In this document: positions 34,648-49,394 of the stretch, piece by piece | Position numbering within the stretch: the stretch's first letter is position 1 | Layout of the letters: every line of letters starts with the position of its first letter | From: Ptychodera flava | Lineage: Eukaryota > Hemichordata > Enteropneusta > Ptychoderidae | Length of the DNA: 64,000 nt | Direction of reading: 5' to 3' | Assembly: GCF_041260155.1 (NCBI RefSeq) | Contig: NC_091942.1 | Span: 10,926,001-10,990,000, forward strand | The notes under the pieces: generated by a model | Database searches by the model: none | Seen by the model: the letters and a program-made list of their open reading frames with translations, nothing else | Told to the model about the DNA's origin: nothing | Program-made: the position numbers and the translations under genes

Positions 34648-34856
34648 AGGGGAAACAAGTTGTCCACTTCATAGAGTTAACACAGAGAAGGCGGCCATTT
34701 GAATTACAAATATCGATAAATGTTGGGCAATTTGTTTTTCTAATACCACAAATTACGGTGACCCCGAGGTTTAATCTTGACTTGGCAAGAGAATGGTGGA
34801 AATTGTCCAGATGGAATGTTTGAAAAAAATTTTAGTCTTTCATTTGCGAGACGCAG
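34648..34856. repeat. GGTGACCCC dispersed repeat, 3' flank of gene 2
   Basis: Near-identical to 20508-20716. Confidence 0.6.
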
Positions 34857-35883
34857 CGGTGATACATTCAACATTGAGGTGGCTGGAAAGGGTAGAGCGA
34901 CAGATAAAATTTGATAAAATAATGACTTTTTGCATTTTAAATTAATAAAATCTAAATTCATGAAAAGGTTACTAAACATTAAGAATATATGAAAAACTGC
35001 ACATACATCGATACCTTGTTTTCGCTTTTGCCTGGGAATCTAAGTGTGCACTCTGTAAGCCACTAAAAGTCATTGTAGCCCACTATATATATCAAGAACA
35101 AAACTCATCGCTCAATTCACTTCTCTGTATGAACTATTTTTTAGAATGTTGTGTTACTCCCTAAGCTCAATCGCTTTGATCGTTGCTCCAAATACTCAGA
35201 TATCGACAAAGGCTCGTGATCTACTGCGTTCACTCTACTGACATTTCGAAACCAAGAATGATTTGGTGGATATTTCTTCGTTCTACTTTTTCCTTTTAAT
35301 ATATGTCCACTGACTTGGGTAAGGTGAAACCGTTTAATGTAATGTACATGCCACTTTCTAAACCTCGGATCATTTTGAGCTCATCATCAAATCCACCTAT
35401 CCGACATGAAAACAACAAAACAAGAAATCAAGAAGCCGCATTTCTTAAAGCCAGCAAGACGACAATGGAGTATTCCATTCACAAATATATAGATGGCGTG
35501 CTTGACTCGAGTGTGTAGGTTCATGGGTCAAGAGGTCTTACAACCTTTGAGCTCCATGACCCAAGTGAAGAATCACGCTCGAGGTTAGAGGGGCAAGCAT
35601 ACACCCGATGGGAGGCCATGCATCGCTGACAAAGACGTTCCGATAGCACTTTTAGTCAGACTGACTGAGCTCATCACATAGCTGCTGAGGGAATTTCTTC
35701 GCAAGAAACAAGGAGCTGGTAATAAGTTTCCGACCATAGGAAAGTTTTGACGAGGTAGGAAGGACCCTTTGTATAGCAACATTCTGAACATGGTTGGTCG
35801 AGGGGTTAAGTGTTCCATTCTTACAGTGATTAAATGGATTCTGACTTGGTGCATTTATAAGAAGGTCAGATGTTCATGAGCAT

Positions 35884-36043
35884 GGCTTGTTCACAGGTTA
35901 TCGTAATGTTGCTTGGATAGTCGTTCGAGGCGGGCGGCCGCAGGTCGCCGTTTACTTGGAATTTTTTCCAAGTAAACGGCGACCTGCGGCCGCCCGCCTC
36001 GAACGACTATCCAAGCAACATTACGATAACCTGTGGGCTTGTT
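35884..36043. mobile_element. Perfect palindromic MITE, 144 bp (unit 2)
   Basis: Second copy of the 70-bp-arm palindrome (35892-36035) with the same GGCTTGTT duplication at 35884-35891 and 36036-36043. It came with the 14-kb duplication, not from a second insertion. Confidence 0.9.
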
Positions 36044-36177
36044 TACAACGTTTTTCATACCAGGTTCAACTAACTGTATAGTCAATAGATCAAGATCTAG
36101 ACAATCCCACTATGGATTGTTTGTTTTTTTTGATAGCAGTTGCTGACAGGCACGGCAAACGCGTTCACCCCACGATC

Positions 36178-38330
36178 TAAGCATTACGTCACAATTTAAA
36201 GAAAGCATATGAGCGTGCTAGGGTAGCATTAAAAGAAAGCACTGTGCGACAGAAACGGAATTGTGATAGGAGGTTACTATGGAAACCACTAAAGCGAGGG
36301 GATTTCGTTTGGGTGTTGAATAATAAACGAAAGAAAGGTGTGTCAGTCAAGCTAAGACCAGTATGGGAAGGTCCATACATAGTACTCAACAAACTTTCAG
36401 ATGTGTTGTACAGAATTCAGAAAGGTCCACGAGCAATGCCAAAAGTAGTTCATTATGATAGGCTGAAGTTGTACACAGGTGATAGAATGAGAAACTGGCT
36501 TGCAGTAGAAAATAATGTAGAGGTAACAGTAGACCTTAATGATGATGAAATGTCAATGACCGGGGAAGTGAATGTTGAAGTAGTGAACGAGGGCTGTGTA
36601 GAGACAGAAGCTGGTGTAGAAGGTAGGTTAAATGAAACATTGAGCAATGGACAGAATAGGAGACAGCAACACTGTGATGAGCCAGAGGCAGTAGAAACTA
36701 GGGTAGAAGAAGACATGGGGACACATCCAGTTAATGGCAAACCAAATGATAACACAGAACCAGTTAGGAGACGGTCAAAACGTACTATAAAGAGACCACA
36801 AAGATTCAGATTAAATGAGTTTGGATATTAAAACAAATGAATTGCATGCAGTGACTAATATTGCATGTGCATGTCGATGGAATGTAAATTCAGCAATGGT
36901 TAGAATGTACTTAGTGAAGAGGTCTGTGAGCATAGAAAAGTACAGAGAAAGTTAAGGGTGGAAGAATAAATTATGTAAAGTGTGTAGTTGCCATGGTATG
37001 CGAATGAATGCAGAAAATTATGCAGAGTGAGAGTTTGCAAATAGTATGAGAGTAGTATAGAGATAAGTTATGTAGTGTTAGTTAATAGTTTTATTGTTGT
37101 TTTTTCAAAGATAAACAGTAGATTTAATTTCATTTAATTTTCAATAGCTTTAAGTTTTGTTTTAATGTCAATGTTTTATATGTCTGTATGTGACCTGTGC
37201 GAATCCCCCCAGTACTTATCTGCCCTGTGCATTCCGAACCCCCGCCCCCCCATTGACTGTGAACTATACCGACCTTGTGCTGTATTATCTTTCACTTTAA
37301 GTAATACCCAGGAGTGCAATGACAATGTTCTTAGAAGGGAGCTGTGTGAAACTTATCAAAATTACCTTGAAATGTCGGCACCTTGGCCGCATTTCCACAA
37401 AGACATTTTATACATTTTAACCAGACAAGAGCATGGCTACATCCTGGATCAGATTCTAGGAGGAGGTCGCCAAAATATACACTTGGGGAATAGTTCCCCC
37501 TTCTCACAATTAAACCCTACTCAGTGCCTAAATATGATGGATTACAGACCATCTGTAGGTACATATGATCTGAACTTGCCGGACCATGACGCTGAGACCA
37601 GACTTTGCGTCCACTCCTTGACAATTTATCAAGGATCAAACCTTGAATGTCAAATGCAATACATAGTGGATATAACTGTATGACTTAGCTTGGGAAGTTC
37701 ACTCCTCACGTCTCTGCACTCCTCCCTGCGGAGCCTGCTGTGTGTGCTGAAAGCCGGGACTCTACGGTGTCAAGACTGTGGTCCCTCCATGGAGCAGAGT
37801 GACTGAACTACGAGAGAAGCACTTGGTGTGCATACACTTGGCCAGTTGTACCTGAACAGAGACAATCTCGACATCCTACGGAACCGCCGTACAGAACTTG
37901 AATTGCGGGACCTCTGATGCTTGGACAAACAACTGTGCACATGTGCTACGGGAAAGGACTTGAACGGGATCTGTGTTGAAGTTACCGGATCAAGGGATTG
38001 TATGCTCGACTGGACAGTGAACACGGCAGACGGACGCTTTATTAACCCGGGCAACTGTAGAGCTCAAAGACTGTACTACACGTTACTCCTCTACCCCCTC
38101 TCTTACGCACAGGAGTCAGATAAGTTTTTCTTATTATTGTAACTTAATATTTCTTTTATATTTAATTAGAATAAATAGGAGAATTACTAAATTTTGTGTG
38201 TGTGTCTGGATTACTGTTGCATGGACAACAGCTGGTAACATTGATCACATGAAGAGTTCTGTCTCCCCACGTACCCACGGCCAGTAGAAACCAAGGCCTT
38301 TCAAATTAATTAACTCGTCCCGAAAACAAA
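36178..38330 (+). mobile_element. Ty3/Gypsy LTR-retrotransposon fossil (unit 2 copy)
   Basis: The same partial element as in unit 1 without the nested MITE. The end of a Gypsy integrase (PVWEGPYIVLNKLSDVLYRI, KVVHYDRLKLY) closes at 36831, followed by noncoding LTR-like sequence with AATAAA near 38171. The latter includes an open frame of 172 codons (37165-37683) of no recognised family, which may be chance. A broken copy. Confidence 0.75.
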
Positions 38331-38411
38331 TAAAATAAGTGTCACGGTTCCGCCCTTACATGGATACACAGCACTCCATCAATGGCATTGAAACAGCCAA
38401 CTTTTATTATG

Positions 38412-38750
38412 CTGAAATATACAGAAACGCAGTTTTACATGTTGCCGTTCTGGCTACAGGCTTGAACTGAAACAATACAAAACACTTTCATTAGAAAATA
38501 CACTGTTTGCTGAAGAAAATACACGTACATACATATATAATCCCGACAGAAGAACTATTTTGACAAAAGACTAATTACAACGCTTTCACATCAAACATTA
38601 AACAGAAACTAACTGAATTATTCCAGTACTGAGTTACAAAAGTACATTAAAATTGTGAAAATATAACTGGCTGTGAAGAATATAACTAACCTGAAATATA
38701 CAGAAACACAGTTTTACATGTTGCCGTTCTGGCTACAGGCTTGAACTGAA
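38412..38750. repeat. 60-bp direct repeat pair (unit 2)
   Basis: Duplicate of 24553-24891. Confidence 0.7.
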
Positions 38751-39198
38751 GCACGTTTCCTCGCACTTTTGCTTTTAACGGACTGAAACGTGGCAAAAGG
38801 TGCGAGTACTGCTATGTCTGTATTACTATTGGTGGATAAAAATGCAAATGAGACATACAGATGTCATTGAACCAACATATAAAAAACAAAACGACCAATC
38901 ACGATAAGACAATTATCCTTGTATCCAATCAAATTAAAGTATATTGCGCACTTGTAAAACCACACACTGCGATATAAGATCATTACAAATTGTAATTTTG
39001 TTCACTTCACCTGTAAGGCAACCTGTCTGATGAAAACTAGTGTGATGAAATGTGTAACCGTACAGTGACTTTGCTTGATAGACTAGAAAGGGTCTATAAA
39101 ACCAATTATTAATAGTTGTGCCCTGGAGCTGCATATACCCTATGTTATGTGAAATTTTCGCTGCGTTAACTGCGTTAACTTGTTCCTCACTTGCTTGC

Positions 39199-39541
<343 letters not shown>

Positions 39542-39640
39542 GTGTACAAGTTGAGAGAAACAAACTTTGCTGTTTTCTCTTTTAATTAAAAAAAATCAAC
39601 ACTTGCATGGTGAAGTATTTCATTTAGAAGAATAATTAGA

Positions 39641-40500
39641 TATTATTCCCTAATATTTTTCTTCGTTCAGCGAAGGAAAATACGAGTGACGTAATGACCG
39701 TGTCACCACGAGTCGAAGACGAGTGGTGACACGGTCATTACGTCACGAGTATTTTCAGAGCTGAACGAAGAAAAATATTAGGGAATAATATACTTATCAC
39801 ATGCACAAGCCAAGAATTCGTTATTTTTTGCAAAATAAAATGTTTTCCATGACGATTCCGCGTTCAAACTTTGAACTACTTTAGGAATAAATATCAGTAC
39901 GCCGTGCACAAGTTGTCAATCATTTCCAGTCGTCCGTCGTGTGCGTTAGCGCTCACGTTCGTTCGTGTGTGGAGCAAATGACAGCTCTCGGTCTACACGT
40001 AGGCTATCTTCCGCAAAGTTATAATCTATTTCAAAGATAGCATAGTCCTAGAAATTTATCACAGACGAAGATACGCTATTTTTCGGGAACAAATATCGAC
40101 TGAATCTCGACGGCGCGAACACTTTAAAGGTCGCGCCTATGCGTACGGAACCCACGGTAGGCTATACGCGACCACTTCGAGTTCGTTGTTTCCGCAAATT
40201 ATTCACGTAATTCCTTCGGAATATACAGGCGGTACACTCTTGTGTTTACATTGTTCGGATTAGTAATGTCGTAGTCTGTGAAAATATCGATTTCATTACA
40301 TGACTTTTGATCGTGGGAGAAACATCGGCCGCCATACTGTTTGTTTACATATTTACGAGCACACCGAAGATCGACAAAAAAAAGGGCCGACGCACCAAAA
40401 TTGATGACATAGACGCGGGTTGTCGTGACGTAGAACGACCAGAGAATAAATCCCGTATTTTTTGTTCGGAGACGACAAACTTGGCTTGTGCATGTGATAA
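39641..40500. mobile_element. Hairpin-capped TTATCACATG element, longer copy (unit 2/3 junction)
   Basis: Hairpin 39641-39790, then an inner element at 39794-40500 (707 bp) with perfect 21-bp inverted ends starting TTATCACATGCACAAGCC. The interior is CpG-rich and has no recognised protein. Just inside the right end lies CGTGACGTAGAACG, similar to GTGACGTAGAACAGG just inside the larger element at 50508, which links the two families. Confidence 0.75.
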
Positions 40501-40510
40501 TAGATGTTTC

Positions 40511-40848
40511 AGTATTTTTGTTCTGTATCTGTTTCCTTAGTCTGTTCCATTAATCCATAATCACAAACATAGTCTAGATTAAACTTGAATTGTTACGTAT
40601 CTAACTTTACGATCTCTGAGTTGGGGCAACGGTCTGGTATCGTAATGCTTTTAGTGACTGAAGCTGAAGCAATAAGTCGTCGGTTGTAAGATCTACTTTA
40701 GATATTTAAACAGCAGCGGTGTGGACTCCCTTCCCTATTACCAACTCTTACCGCTGATCCACGCTTTGTCTAGAAAGTGTAAATAGTTTCCAAATCTATA
40801 TTGAATGATTCACTCAGTTACAGCTTTAATTCAATACACATGATACAG
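40511..40848 (+). promoter_or_regulatory. Conserved upstream module of SULT gene 3
   Basis: Almost identical to 26322-26660, with the same candidate donor GATACAG|GTAACG. Confidence 0.35.
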
Positions 40849-42100
40849 GTAACGTCAGAAAATATTAAAGGACAGGAAATATTGCCAAAACAGGATGAGA
40901 TGATCTTTCAACTGGAAGCGTTGGTCAACGTCAACCTCCGGTCATTTCTAACACAGGCAGGGCAATCTACTATCTATGTATCAGGTAACTTTAGGGAGCC
41001 GTCTAAAATAGAAATTTTGACGACCGCCACCCCATTTAGAAAAGTTAAATATCAAGACATGTAATTGTAAAATTTAACAAAAATACAGTAATGGTAAAGA
41101 CCTTTTATATCCTGGTGTGTCCTGCTAGATTATTATCGGTTATCTCATAACGGTTGAAAAAGGAAACAAACAAAATAATATTCAAAGTTACAACAAAATG
41201 TAGACATGAAAGCTCAGGCTATAACCAGTATCAAACCATACAGTATTGTTTACTTTGGATGGGTATCATGACAGGGTTTTCACTAAGATATCTGACAGGG
41301 CAGAATTTGAAAGTACAGAGGGCTGAGAACACCGGGGAGGCTGAGGGAGAAAGTGTCAGAGGAGGTTGTACACTCTCTTGCGTGGAAAAAATTGAGAAAT
41401 TGATCCGTGCAATGGTGCAGTCTGGTGCAATATCAGAGGTGTTTTTACTACGTAAAACTGTTAGAACACACCAAGGGGGAGAGCGCGAGAGGGGCTGTCT
41501 CATCGAAAATTTTTAGAAATTAATGTGTGAAATTGTGCAATCTGAGAGGTGTTTCAAGTCATTTTGCACCAAAAATTGAGTAAACCCCTTCTTTCTCTCC
41601 ACATTTTCAGCAACCCCCTTGTAACTTTCGATTATTTGAGTGACCTTCCTCACATTCCTCCAATCCTCCTGGGCGTAAATCATGACGGCCCCCTAAGCAT
41701 ACGTCAAAACCATGGATGTAAATTTGTTTACATCCATAAGTTCATTACTATTAAACATCCGAAATCACCGGGGCGGGGAGGGGAAGGGGTTACACACTGT
41801 TTTCTGTGGTACGTTTTACCTATAAAGACGAAAATGACATGGAAAATGTGGCATTTTCAGACTAGTATTCAGCTTGTTGATAAAGTGCATGTATGGCCAT
41901 GTTGATAATAAGTACTTTGATAAATTTTGACTTTGATTGAATTTGATTTGTTAACACTAAGAATAGTAAACTGTGCTATGCAGTGAAGTCTTATGGTGGA
42001 CGCAAAACAAAAGAATTATTATTCAATTACTTCGGGCAAATGTCTTAAAGGCATATCGATATTCTAATCTCCCCTCTCGCTCGTCTTTGTTTACTTTCAG

Positions 42101-45100
42101 AGGGTAGTCTGCTTTCAAGAAAGTTGATGCAAGTGGAACGATGGGTTTTAGACCTCCATCAGAAAAATTTGTCAACTTTGAAGTTCGTCCAGATGACGCA
42201 TACCTTATCACATTCCCCAAGTCTGGTAAGAGATTGGTTTTCCTGGCTTTTCACTGTACGATCAATTGGTGCCATGCTCGAGTATATAAGGTCTTGGGGT
42301 GAATCCATTGCACTTTATTCCTGTTTCAGAAGTTATTTAGCTATAATAGCAGTTACCTTGTTTCCTCCTTTTTGTTGTTGAAACATTCTACATTACCGAA
42401 GCTATAGAGTCCAAAATTATCTTACACGCCCCTAAAACATCTGATCGTTTGCCCGAAAACAAACTGCATATATTTTTCATCACAACCGACACAAAAGCTT
42501 TACGCTGGCATCCTGAAGTGATCTCACCTGCCAACCCCAAAGTCAAAAGACAATGCTCAAAAGAGTTTTACAGCTCAATTTTCCCTTTTGGACAATTACA
42601 TTGTTCAAGTAAAACCACTTTTTTATTGGAAAAAATAATGAATGGATAATAATCCGAATAATCCGACGTGACTTCCTGAGCGATGTGTCTATGCCTAGTG
42701 CTGACTCTTATAATTTGACAATAAATTCAATTCGACAGGAACCACATGGATGAAGGAGATTCTCTCCCTTATTCGAAATGGTGGTGATGTTGACGCTTTG
42801 AAGGGAACATCCATAGATATGTCTATTCCTCAGCTGGAGTTCGTAGTCACCGATTTCCCCGGGAAAGATAAAGTCTCCGAGATGCTGGATATAACCCCTG
42901 ATATCAGTTTGACAAGCATGGAATCACCGAGATTGCTTTGCACGCATCTCGACTACACATCACTACCGACGCAACTCCAGGGCAATAAGAAAGCCAAGGT
43001 GCCATTAGAAGTGTTTTATCTTTGCATGTTATATTCTGAAGTGATATTTGAGAATACATGTTGGCTGTGAGATCATTCAAAGTCGTTCTTTTGAAGCTAT
43101 CGATAGCCGAATTTTAAAGGTCCTTTTTTCTCGTCAGAAGATCAAGTAAGTCTAGAATAGGCTCTGTAATCCTGGGATAGCGAACTCTTGAAACATATTA
43201 AATTCGTCAAAGGTCAGATGAATCGCACCGACTCTACCCCCATCCTCACCCCCGACACGTTGGTCAGACTTAGCTGGCAGGGAATTAACTGCATGTGGCT
43301 TGCCAACAATATATTCGTGTGTCACATATTTTCATGTGTCATCAATTTCAGTTAATCATACCCCTATTTTAGCCAAGTTCTGTCAATACGTGAAATTGTA
43401 AAGTATGCATACTTGGACCAACTTACACTTTTCGTCACACATACACGTTTAATTGACGAGTTATGATCAGTTGTGATGAATTTCTTCCTTTCAACTCAAC
43501 GTCTGCAATTTCGTTTTACTTTACAGATAATCTACCTCGCACGAAACCCCAAAGATGTGGCGGTGTCTACTTATTACTTCGAAAAGCTTCTCGCCCAACA
43601 GCAGTTAATAAAATCCGGGAAGACTTACGACTACTTCAGTGATTATGTTGTGGACTTTGTCAATGATTTAGCAAATTCATGGGGAGCATGTAAGTAGAAA
43701 TCAACACCCGCTCATTTATTTTGAGTTTCGCTTATTTACTTTTTGCTGAGTCATCACAGTCAAAATTCGATTTTTAGAGAAAAATATTACACCATGGGTT
43801 CACCTACAAATAAGTCAAGAAATTATACCGTTAAAGAGTTATTTACATTATTTTTCTTTTTTAATCAAATTTGAACGTAAATGACTCAGCAAAAAGTAAA
43901 TTAGCGAATCCCAAAATACCTGAACGGATTTTAATCATATACTTCAATTACTGGATGATCCCAAAGTGGCGTGAGCTTGCAGAACTTTTTTGTCACTTCT
44001 GGAATCTCCTCACGAGGCTGTGTCAACTAGACCACGGTCATTTTAGAGAACAGTGATTACCAGTATATGCCAACCACATATGTTGCATGGCGTGCGGTGA
44101 GCGCAGAAGCGCCGGGCACGAGCAGGCGTGGAGCCGCCGCAGGTGCAGATCTTGGTGGTGGTAGCAAATATTCAAGTGAGAACCTTGAAGGTCGAAGCTG
44201 CGAAGTGGAGAAAGGTCCCATGTGAACAGCAGTTTAACATGGGTCAGTCGACCCTGAGAGACAGGAGAGCTCCGTTCTGACGCAAGGGGACGCTTGTTGA
44301 GACAAAATCCCTCCCTGGTCCATCCCCAATCACAACTTTCGATGTCGTAAAAAACAGAACGTTCAGCTATTAAGGCATTTCTGTCTTTATGAGACTGTTC
44401 ACAGTTGAAAGAGTGTGTTGGAACAACAGAATATAAGCAAAAGCTATAAATGGCCAATCACCACCAGGTTACCATCTACAGAACAAAATTACAAATGGCT
44501 CCGAAAATAAAAGATGATGTCAAGAATTGTCAACTCTGTTTTAGAGAGTTCATTATAGTCCTCCAATGAAAGACAATCGATATTGACATTCTGATTGATA
44601 TTACCCGGAGTCGTCATATTGAAAACTGGTCTTTTTTGTCATCTCACGGAGCAAAAGAGAAGAGAATTCATGTTTGCTGAGAAAAATCAGTATGAGAGTG
44701 CCATTAACTTCATTTATTAATTTATTTATTTATTTATTTATTTGTTTATTTATTTATTTATTTGGTTTTTTTGTTTATTTATTCATTCACATTTATACTG
44801 GTTTGCTACCTCAGTCAAATGCACTGATTTCAAGGGAGGACCAGTGTAAAATAAAAAAATAAACTATTATAATCAATGAACTCAAAATACATTAAATTGC
44901 AAAATACAAAACATGGTTGAAAAATGAAAGTCACGTGGCAAACAAAAGGTTAGACATATAAAATAACACTGCAAAAAATCCAACACAAAAATAAATCTGC
45001 TCCATTTCTGTTTCTTACCAGACAGCGGAATGCATTGGCACGACCATGCAATGGAGTTTTGGAGAAGACGCCATGACGAGAATGTTCTTTTTCTGAAATA

Positions 45101-46934
45101 TGAAGATATGCACAAGGTAAAGTTCATGCCTTTGTGCGTCGTAAATTTTATGCTTTGGTTTTACTCTTGAATCACCATTTGATTAAATGACGCATCGTCT
45201 CTGTAATTATCTCTCATCAAATATGCAGCGTTCTACAATCAATCGCAATTCAAGCTCTTTTTGCCTCTCAGAAGAAATAAAAAAATTCCAACCTTCACTT
45301 TCTTTATTTGTTGATCAAGCATGCTATATGTGGTTCAAATGTAACGTGCTCTATTGCAGGCTGAAATTGTCGTTTGTAAATTTAGAATGCGCCTTGGCCT
45401 CGGGGACAGATATTCTGACCCAATATATGTATTTTAATCTATCACGTGTTAGGATTCATTTTGAAGCTTTTTAAGTAAGTGATGGTTTCACAGGGTTGCA
45501 ATTGTGAAGGTAGAAAAAATCCTCTGTAGAATTGATACAGGGATGGGGACATTTTGATTTTCAATTGTCGGTAAATATTAGGTTGTTTGCTTCAGTCTCT
45601 AGTAAAGATAGCAGGGTGACCCCGGGGAAACGATAAGTAATTTTTTGACCATTAATTAATCAGATGATCTGATTAATGTATCGCTCAGATAACTAAACAG
45701 AAAAGCAAAGCAATTTCTGGGACCCTCTTGAAATATTTTTGGGGTACTAACATCATGTGTAAATACCAATGATTTTACAGGACATACGTTCTACCATAAG
45801 TGCCATCGCAACATTCTTGGACGTGGTTCTGGAGGAGAAATCGCTGGACGCCATCGTTGCAAACACCAGTTTTGAGGCTTCGAAAAAGAATCTTAGGACG
45901 CTGCGGGCAAAGTATTGCAAATACCGCCTCGGAGTGGACCCAGAAACACAGTCACCATTTGTGAGAAAAGGTAGTTACATGATTATCTGAAGAAAGTATA
46001 AAAATCTCTCACAATTGAAGACGGGCTTTGAAATCTTTGTCCGAGTGAATTTTGGGTCAGCAGGTCAAAATAAAGCCGATAGGCCTAAAGGTAGTCAAGG
46101 GCAGTTCGGAGAGGTCTTTTCGGTCTGGACGTGTTTTCTATTAAACCCTGTAATAATTTCCTCCATCCGTAATAATTCAACAGACCCTTCTGATGATACA
46201 TTGATCTTAGCGAGCGTTACTCTCACGTACGCAGTCGAAGTGGTTACATCCGGCCTAATGTCGATACATCTTTTCTTTTAGACTGAAAGATTCTGTTATG
46301 CATTGGTCTCCTCCATCTTGGGGATGGAGTTGGCGAAGACGCATACACGATTGATTCTTTCAGTATCTCTTGTCTGTTTGCTTTCTTCGTTTAGAGCCGA
46401 ACTTCGTAAGTTTGAGCAGAAACACTTCATATCAGTGCGTCTGACGTCTGACATTCAATGTGAGAAAAGTCCCACAGAGAAAGATGCGATACCAACATAT
46501 CGCCATTATGTTACTGATAGTACCATTTTAGAATTTAACCTTCTCTGAAGATATGTTAATATTAGGCCTAAAGGGTGAACGACTGTAGCAGTTAGAAAGA
46601 AGGCTGAAGTATAACTGCTTTCATTTCTTGATTTTTACTAAATTACCCTGTTAAAACGTCTGAAAATTTGAATTGTATTTTATAAGCACAACTTATTGAA
46701 TCGTCAAGAATATAGTTGGCACACTGCATACCTGTATCTTTTTTTTATTTTGGAGGGATATAGTTTGAGACAGGTCACACATTTTCTCTGAAATGACAAA
46801 TTCCAACACTTTTGATTCCAGGCAAGGTCGGCGGCTGGAAAGAATACTTCACAGTTGCAGACAACGAGATGTTTGATGCAAAATACCGGGAATGGATGAA
46901 AGACAGCGAACTTGAATTTGACTTTGAACTTTGA
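42101..46934 (+). CDS. Cytosolic sulfotransferase, gene 3 of the array (six exons)
   Basis: Coding exons: 42141-42225, 42739-42998, 43527-43689, 45022-45116, 45781-45970 and 46822-46934, giving 301 uninterrupted residues. It carries all SULT motifs listed for gene 1, including Cys96 for Lys. Exons 1-5 and their introns are almost identical to gene 2. Small differences include QLEFVV for QLELVV, QQQLIKSG for QQKLIKSG and YDYFSDY for YDCFSDY. The last exon has YREWMKD where the others have YQEWMKD, and the 3' flank is more diverged. Intron 3 carries the 28S rRNA fragment; intron 5 lacks the 705-bp element of gene 2. A candidate AATAAA is at 47639. Confidence 0.9.
44087..44295 (+). rRNA. 28S rRNA fragment (pseudo-rRNA) in intron 3 of gene 3
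   Basis: Same fragment as in gene 2. Here it keeps GATCTTGGTGGTGGTAGCAA, nearer to functional 28S than the gene 2 copy, so the shorter form in gene 2 is secondary. Confidence 0.85.
44710..44850 (-). repeat. (TTTA)n tract plus short retroposed tail in intron 3 of gene 3
   Basis: Counterpart of 30530-30680. Confidence 0.5.
45388..45636. repeat. GGTGACCCC dispersed repeat in intron 4 of gene 3
   Basis: Same word order as 17749-18022. Confidence 0.6.
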
Positions 46935-48124
46935 TGGAATTGGTAGTATTCTGTACGACTGCTCTTTGCTTCAGTCAACCAAACAAAACGCACAACCTGT
47001 CAATATTGAACAGGTTCCTATGGAACACTGAAAACTCAAAGTAACAATGCTAAGCCGCTTTTTGTTGATTTCGAAACCTTAGTACAAATAGTTCACATGC
47101 ATAGAACACCCAACCAGCGACTGTAATGTCATGTTGATCAATATCATGCCATATTTTCAAGAGGAAATTAAAACTGCATTGAAATACAAATGTTTGTTCC
47201 TTCAAATTAATGGTGTGTTCCCTGTAAGTGAGAAAACTTTCAAAAAAATGTAAAACAGAAATTATTTTCCAGTGATTCTCAAAATCTGTGAACGTTTTTT
47301 TAGAGGCGCGACTTTTACTCCGCACAAAGAAAAATCAAGGAACGTTTGTTGCAGTCCATCATGAGTTGTTCGAAATACGAAGAGTGGCGACGCAGTATTC
47401 GTTAGGGTTTCTTTTAGTTGCACAGTAATTTACCGAGGTTGATAAATATCGTGTCCTTACACTTCAAAACTACAGTTACGTGAAATGATGGGAACTAAAG
47501 TGTCATAACAACAAATATGGATAGAAAGTTATACATAGCTAAGAAAGTTCTTAGTCATAAAGCAAATAACAAACACCAAGTACATCAAGTCTCCCGGGTT
47601 ACCCAGAGCCGATCGAACTTGGTTCGTCTACTTTTTGAAATAAAATTGACAGTTTAAAATATGGACTCCGTCATGAGCAGCCAATGTAGTCATATATTAT
47701 GTCGGGATGAAATCCTCTACTGAGGTGAATAACTACAATATACCCTTATCAACACTCCCCTTCTCCCCAATTCATAAAAAATGTCCGAGAACTGGGCATA
47801 AACGATATATTACACTCTTATAGAGCCACGTGTAATTATTGTTTTATAAAATTCATTACATTGATTACATTTCGAGAGGATATGAAAACTTTATAAACAG
47901 AGCTATTTCTCTTCAAAGTTTCTTGTCTGTAATTATGTAAGACAGTTGCTCGAATGAGAGCTGTGGTAAATCATGGCTCAGCATAAGTTTCAAATTTTCG
48001 TTAAAGTTAGCATTCAAAGCCATATACAATTCAAATTTGCAGAAATAGAAAATATTGTTGGAGTCGTTGAAATCAGTAAATATTTAAGACTTCACAGTGT
48101 TGTCATAAAGAAATATTGTTCAAT

Positions 48125-48345
48125 CTTGAGGGGAAACAAGTTGTCTGCGTCCACTTCATAGAGTTAACACAGAGAAGGCGGCCATTTGAATTACAAATAT
48201 CGATAAATGTTGGGCAATTTGTTTTTCTTATACCACAAATTACGGTGACCCCGAGGTTTAATCTTGACTTGGCAAGAGAATGGTGGAAATTGTCCAGATG
48301 GAATGTTTGAAAAAAATTTTAGTCTTTCATTTGCGAGACGCAGCG
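48125..48345. repeat. GGTGACCCC dispersed repeat, 3' flank of gene 3
   Basis: Counterpart of 20508-20716, with an extra CTGCGT before CCACTTCATAGAG. Confidence 0.6.
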
Positions 48346-49394
48346 GTGATACATTCAACATTGAGGTAATTGAAAAGGGTAGAGCGACAGATAAAATTTG
48401 ATAAAATAATGACTTTTTGCATTTTAAATTAATAAAATCTAAATTCATGAAAAGGTTACTAAACATTAAGAATATATGAAAAACTGCACAGACATCGATA
48501 CCTTGTTTTCGCTTTTGCCTGGGAATCTAAGTGTGCACTCTGTAAGCCACTAAAAGTCATAGTAGCCCACTATATATATCAAGAACAAAATCAGTCGCTC
48601 AATTCACTTCTCTGTATGAACTATTTTTTAGAATGTTGTGTTGCTCCCTAAGCTCAATCGCATTGATCGTTGCTCCAAGTACGCAGATATCGGCAAAAGC
48701 TCGTGATCTACTGCGTTCACTCTACTCACATTTCGAAACCAAGAAAGATTTGGTGGATATTTCTTCGTTCTACTTTTTCCTTTTAATATATGTCCACTGA
48801 CTTGGGTAAGGTGAAACCGTTTAATGTAATGTACATGCCACTTTCTAAACCTCGGATCATTTTGAGCTCATCATCAAATCCACCTATCCGACCTGAAAGC
48901 AACAAAACAAGAAATCAAGAAGCCGCATTTCTTAAAGCCAGCAAGACGACGATGGAGTATTCCATTCACAAATATATAGATGGCGTGCTTTACTCGAATG
49001 TGTAGGTTCATGGGTCAAGAGGTCTTACAAGCCTTTGAGCTCCATGACCCAAGTTAGTGAAGAATCACGCTCGAGGTTAGAGGGGCAAACATTCACCCGA
49101 TGGGAGGCCATGCATCGCTGACAAAGACGTTCCGATAGCACTTTTATTCAGACTGACTGAGCTCACATGGTAGGATAAAATAGCTGATGAGGGAATTTCT
49201 TCGCAAGAAACCAGGAGCTGGCGATAAGTTTCCGACCATAGGAAAGTTTGGACGAGGTAGGAAGGACCCTTTGTATAGCAACATTCTGAACATTGTTGGT
49301 CGAGGGGTGAAAGTGTTCCATTCTTACAGTGATTAAATGGATTCAGACTTGGTGCATATAAAAGAAGATCAGTTTTCAGATGTTCATGAGCATG

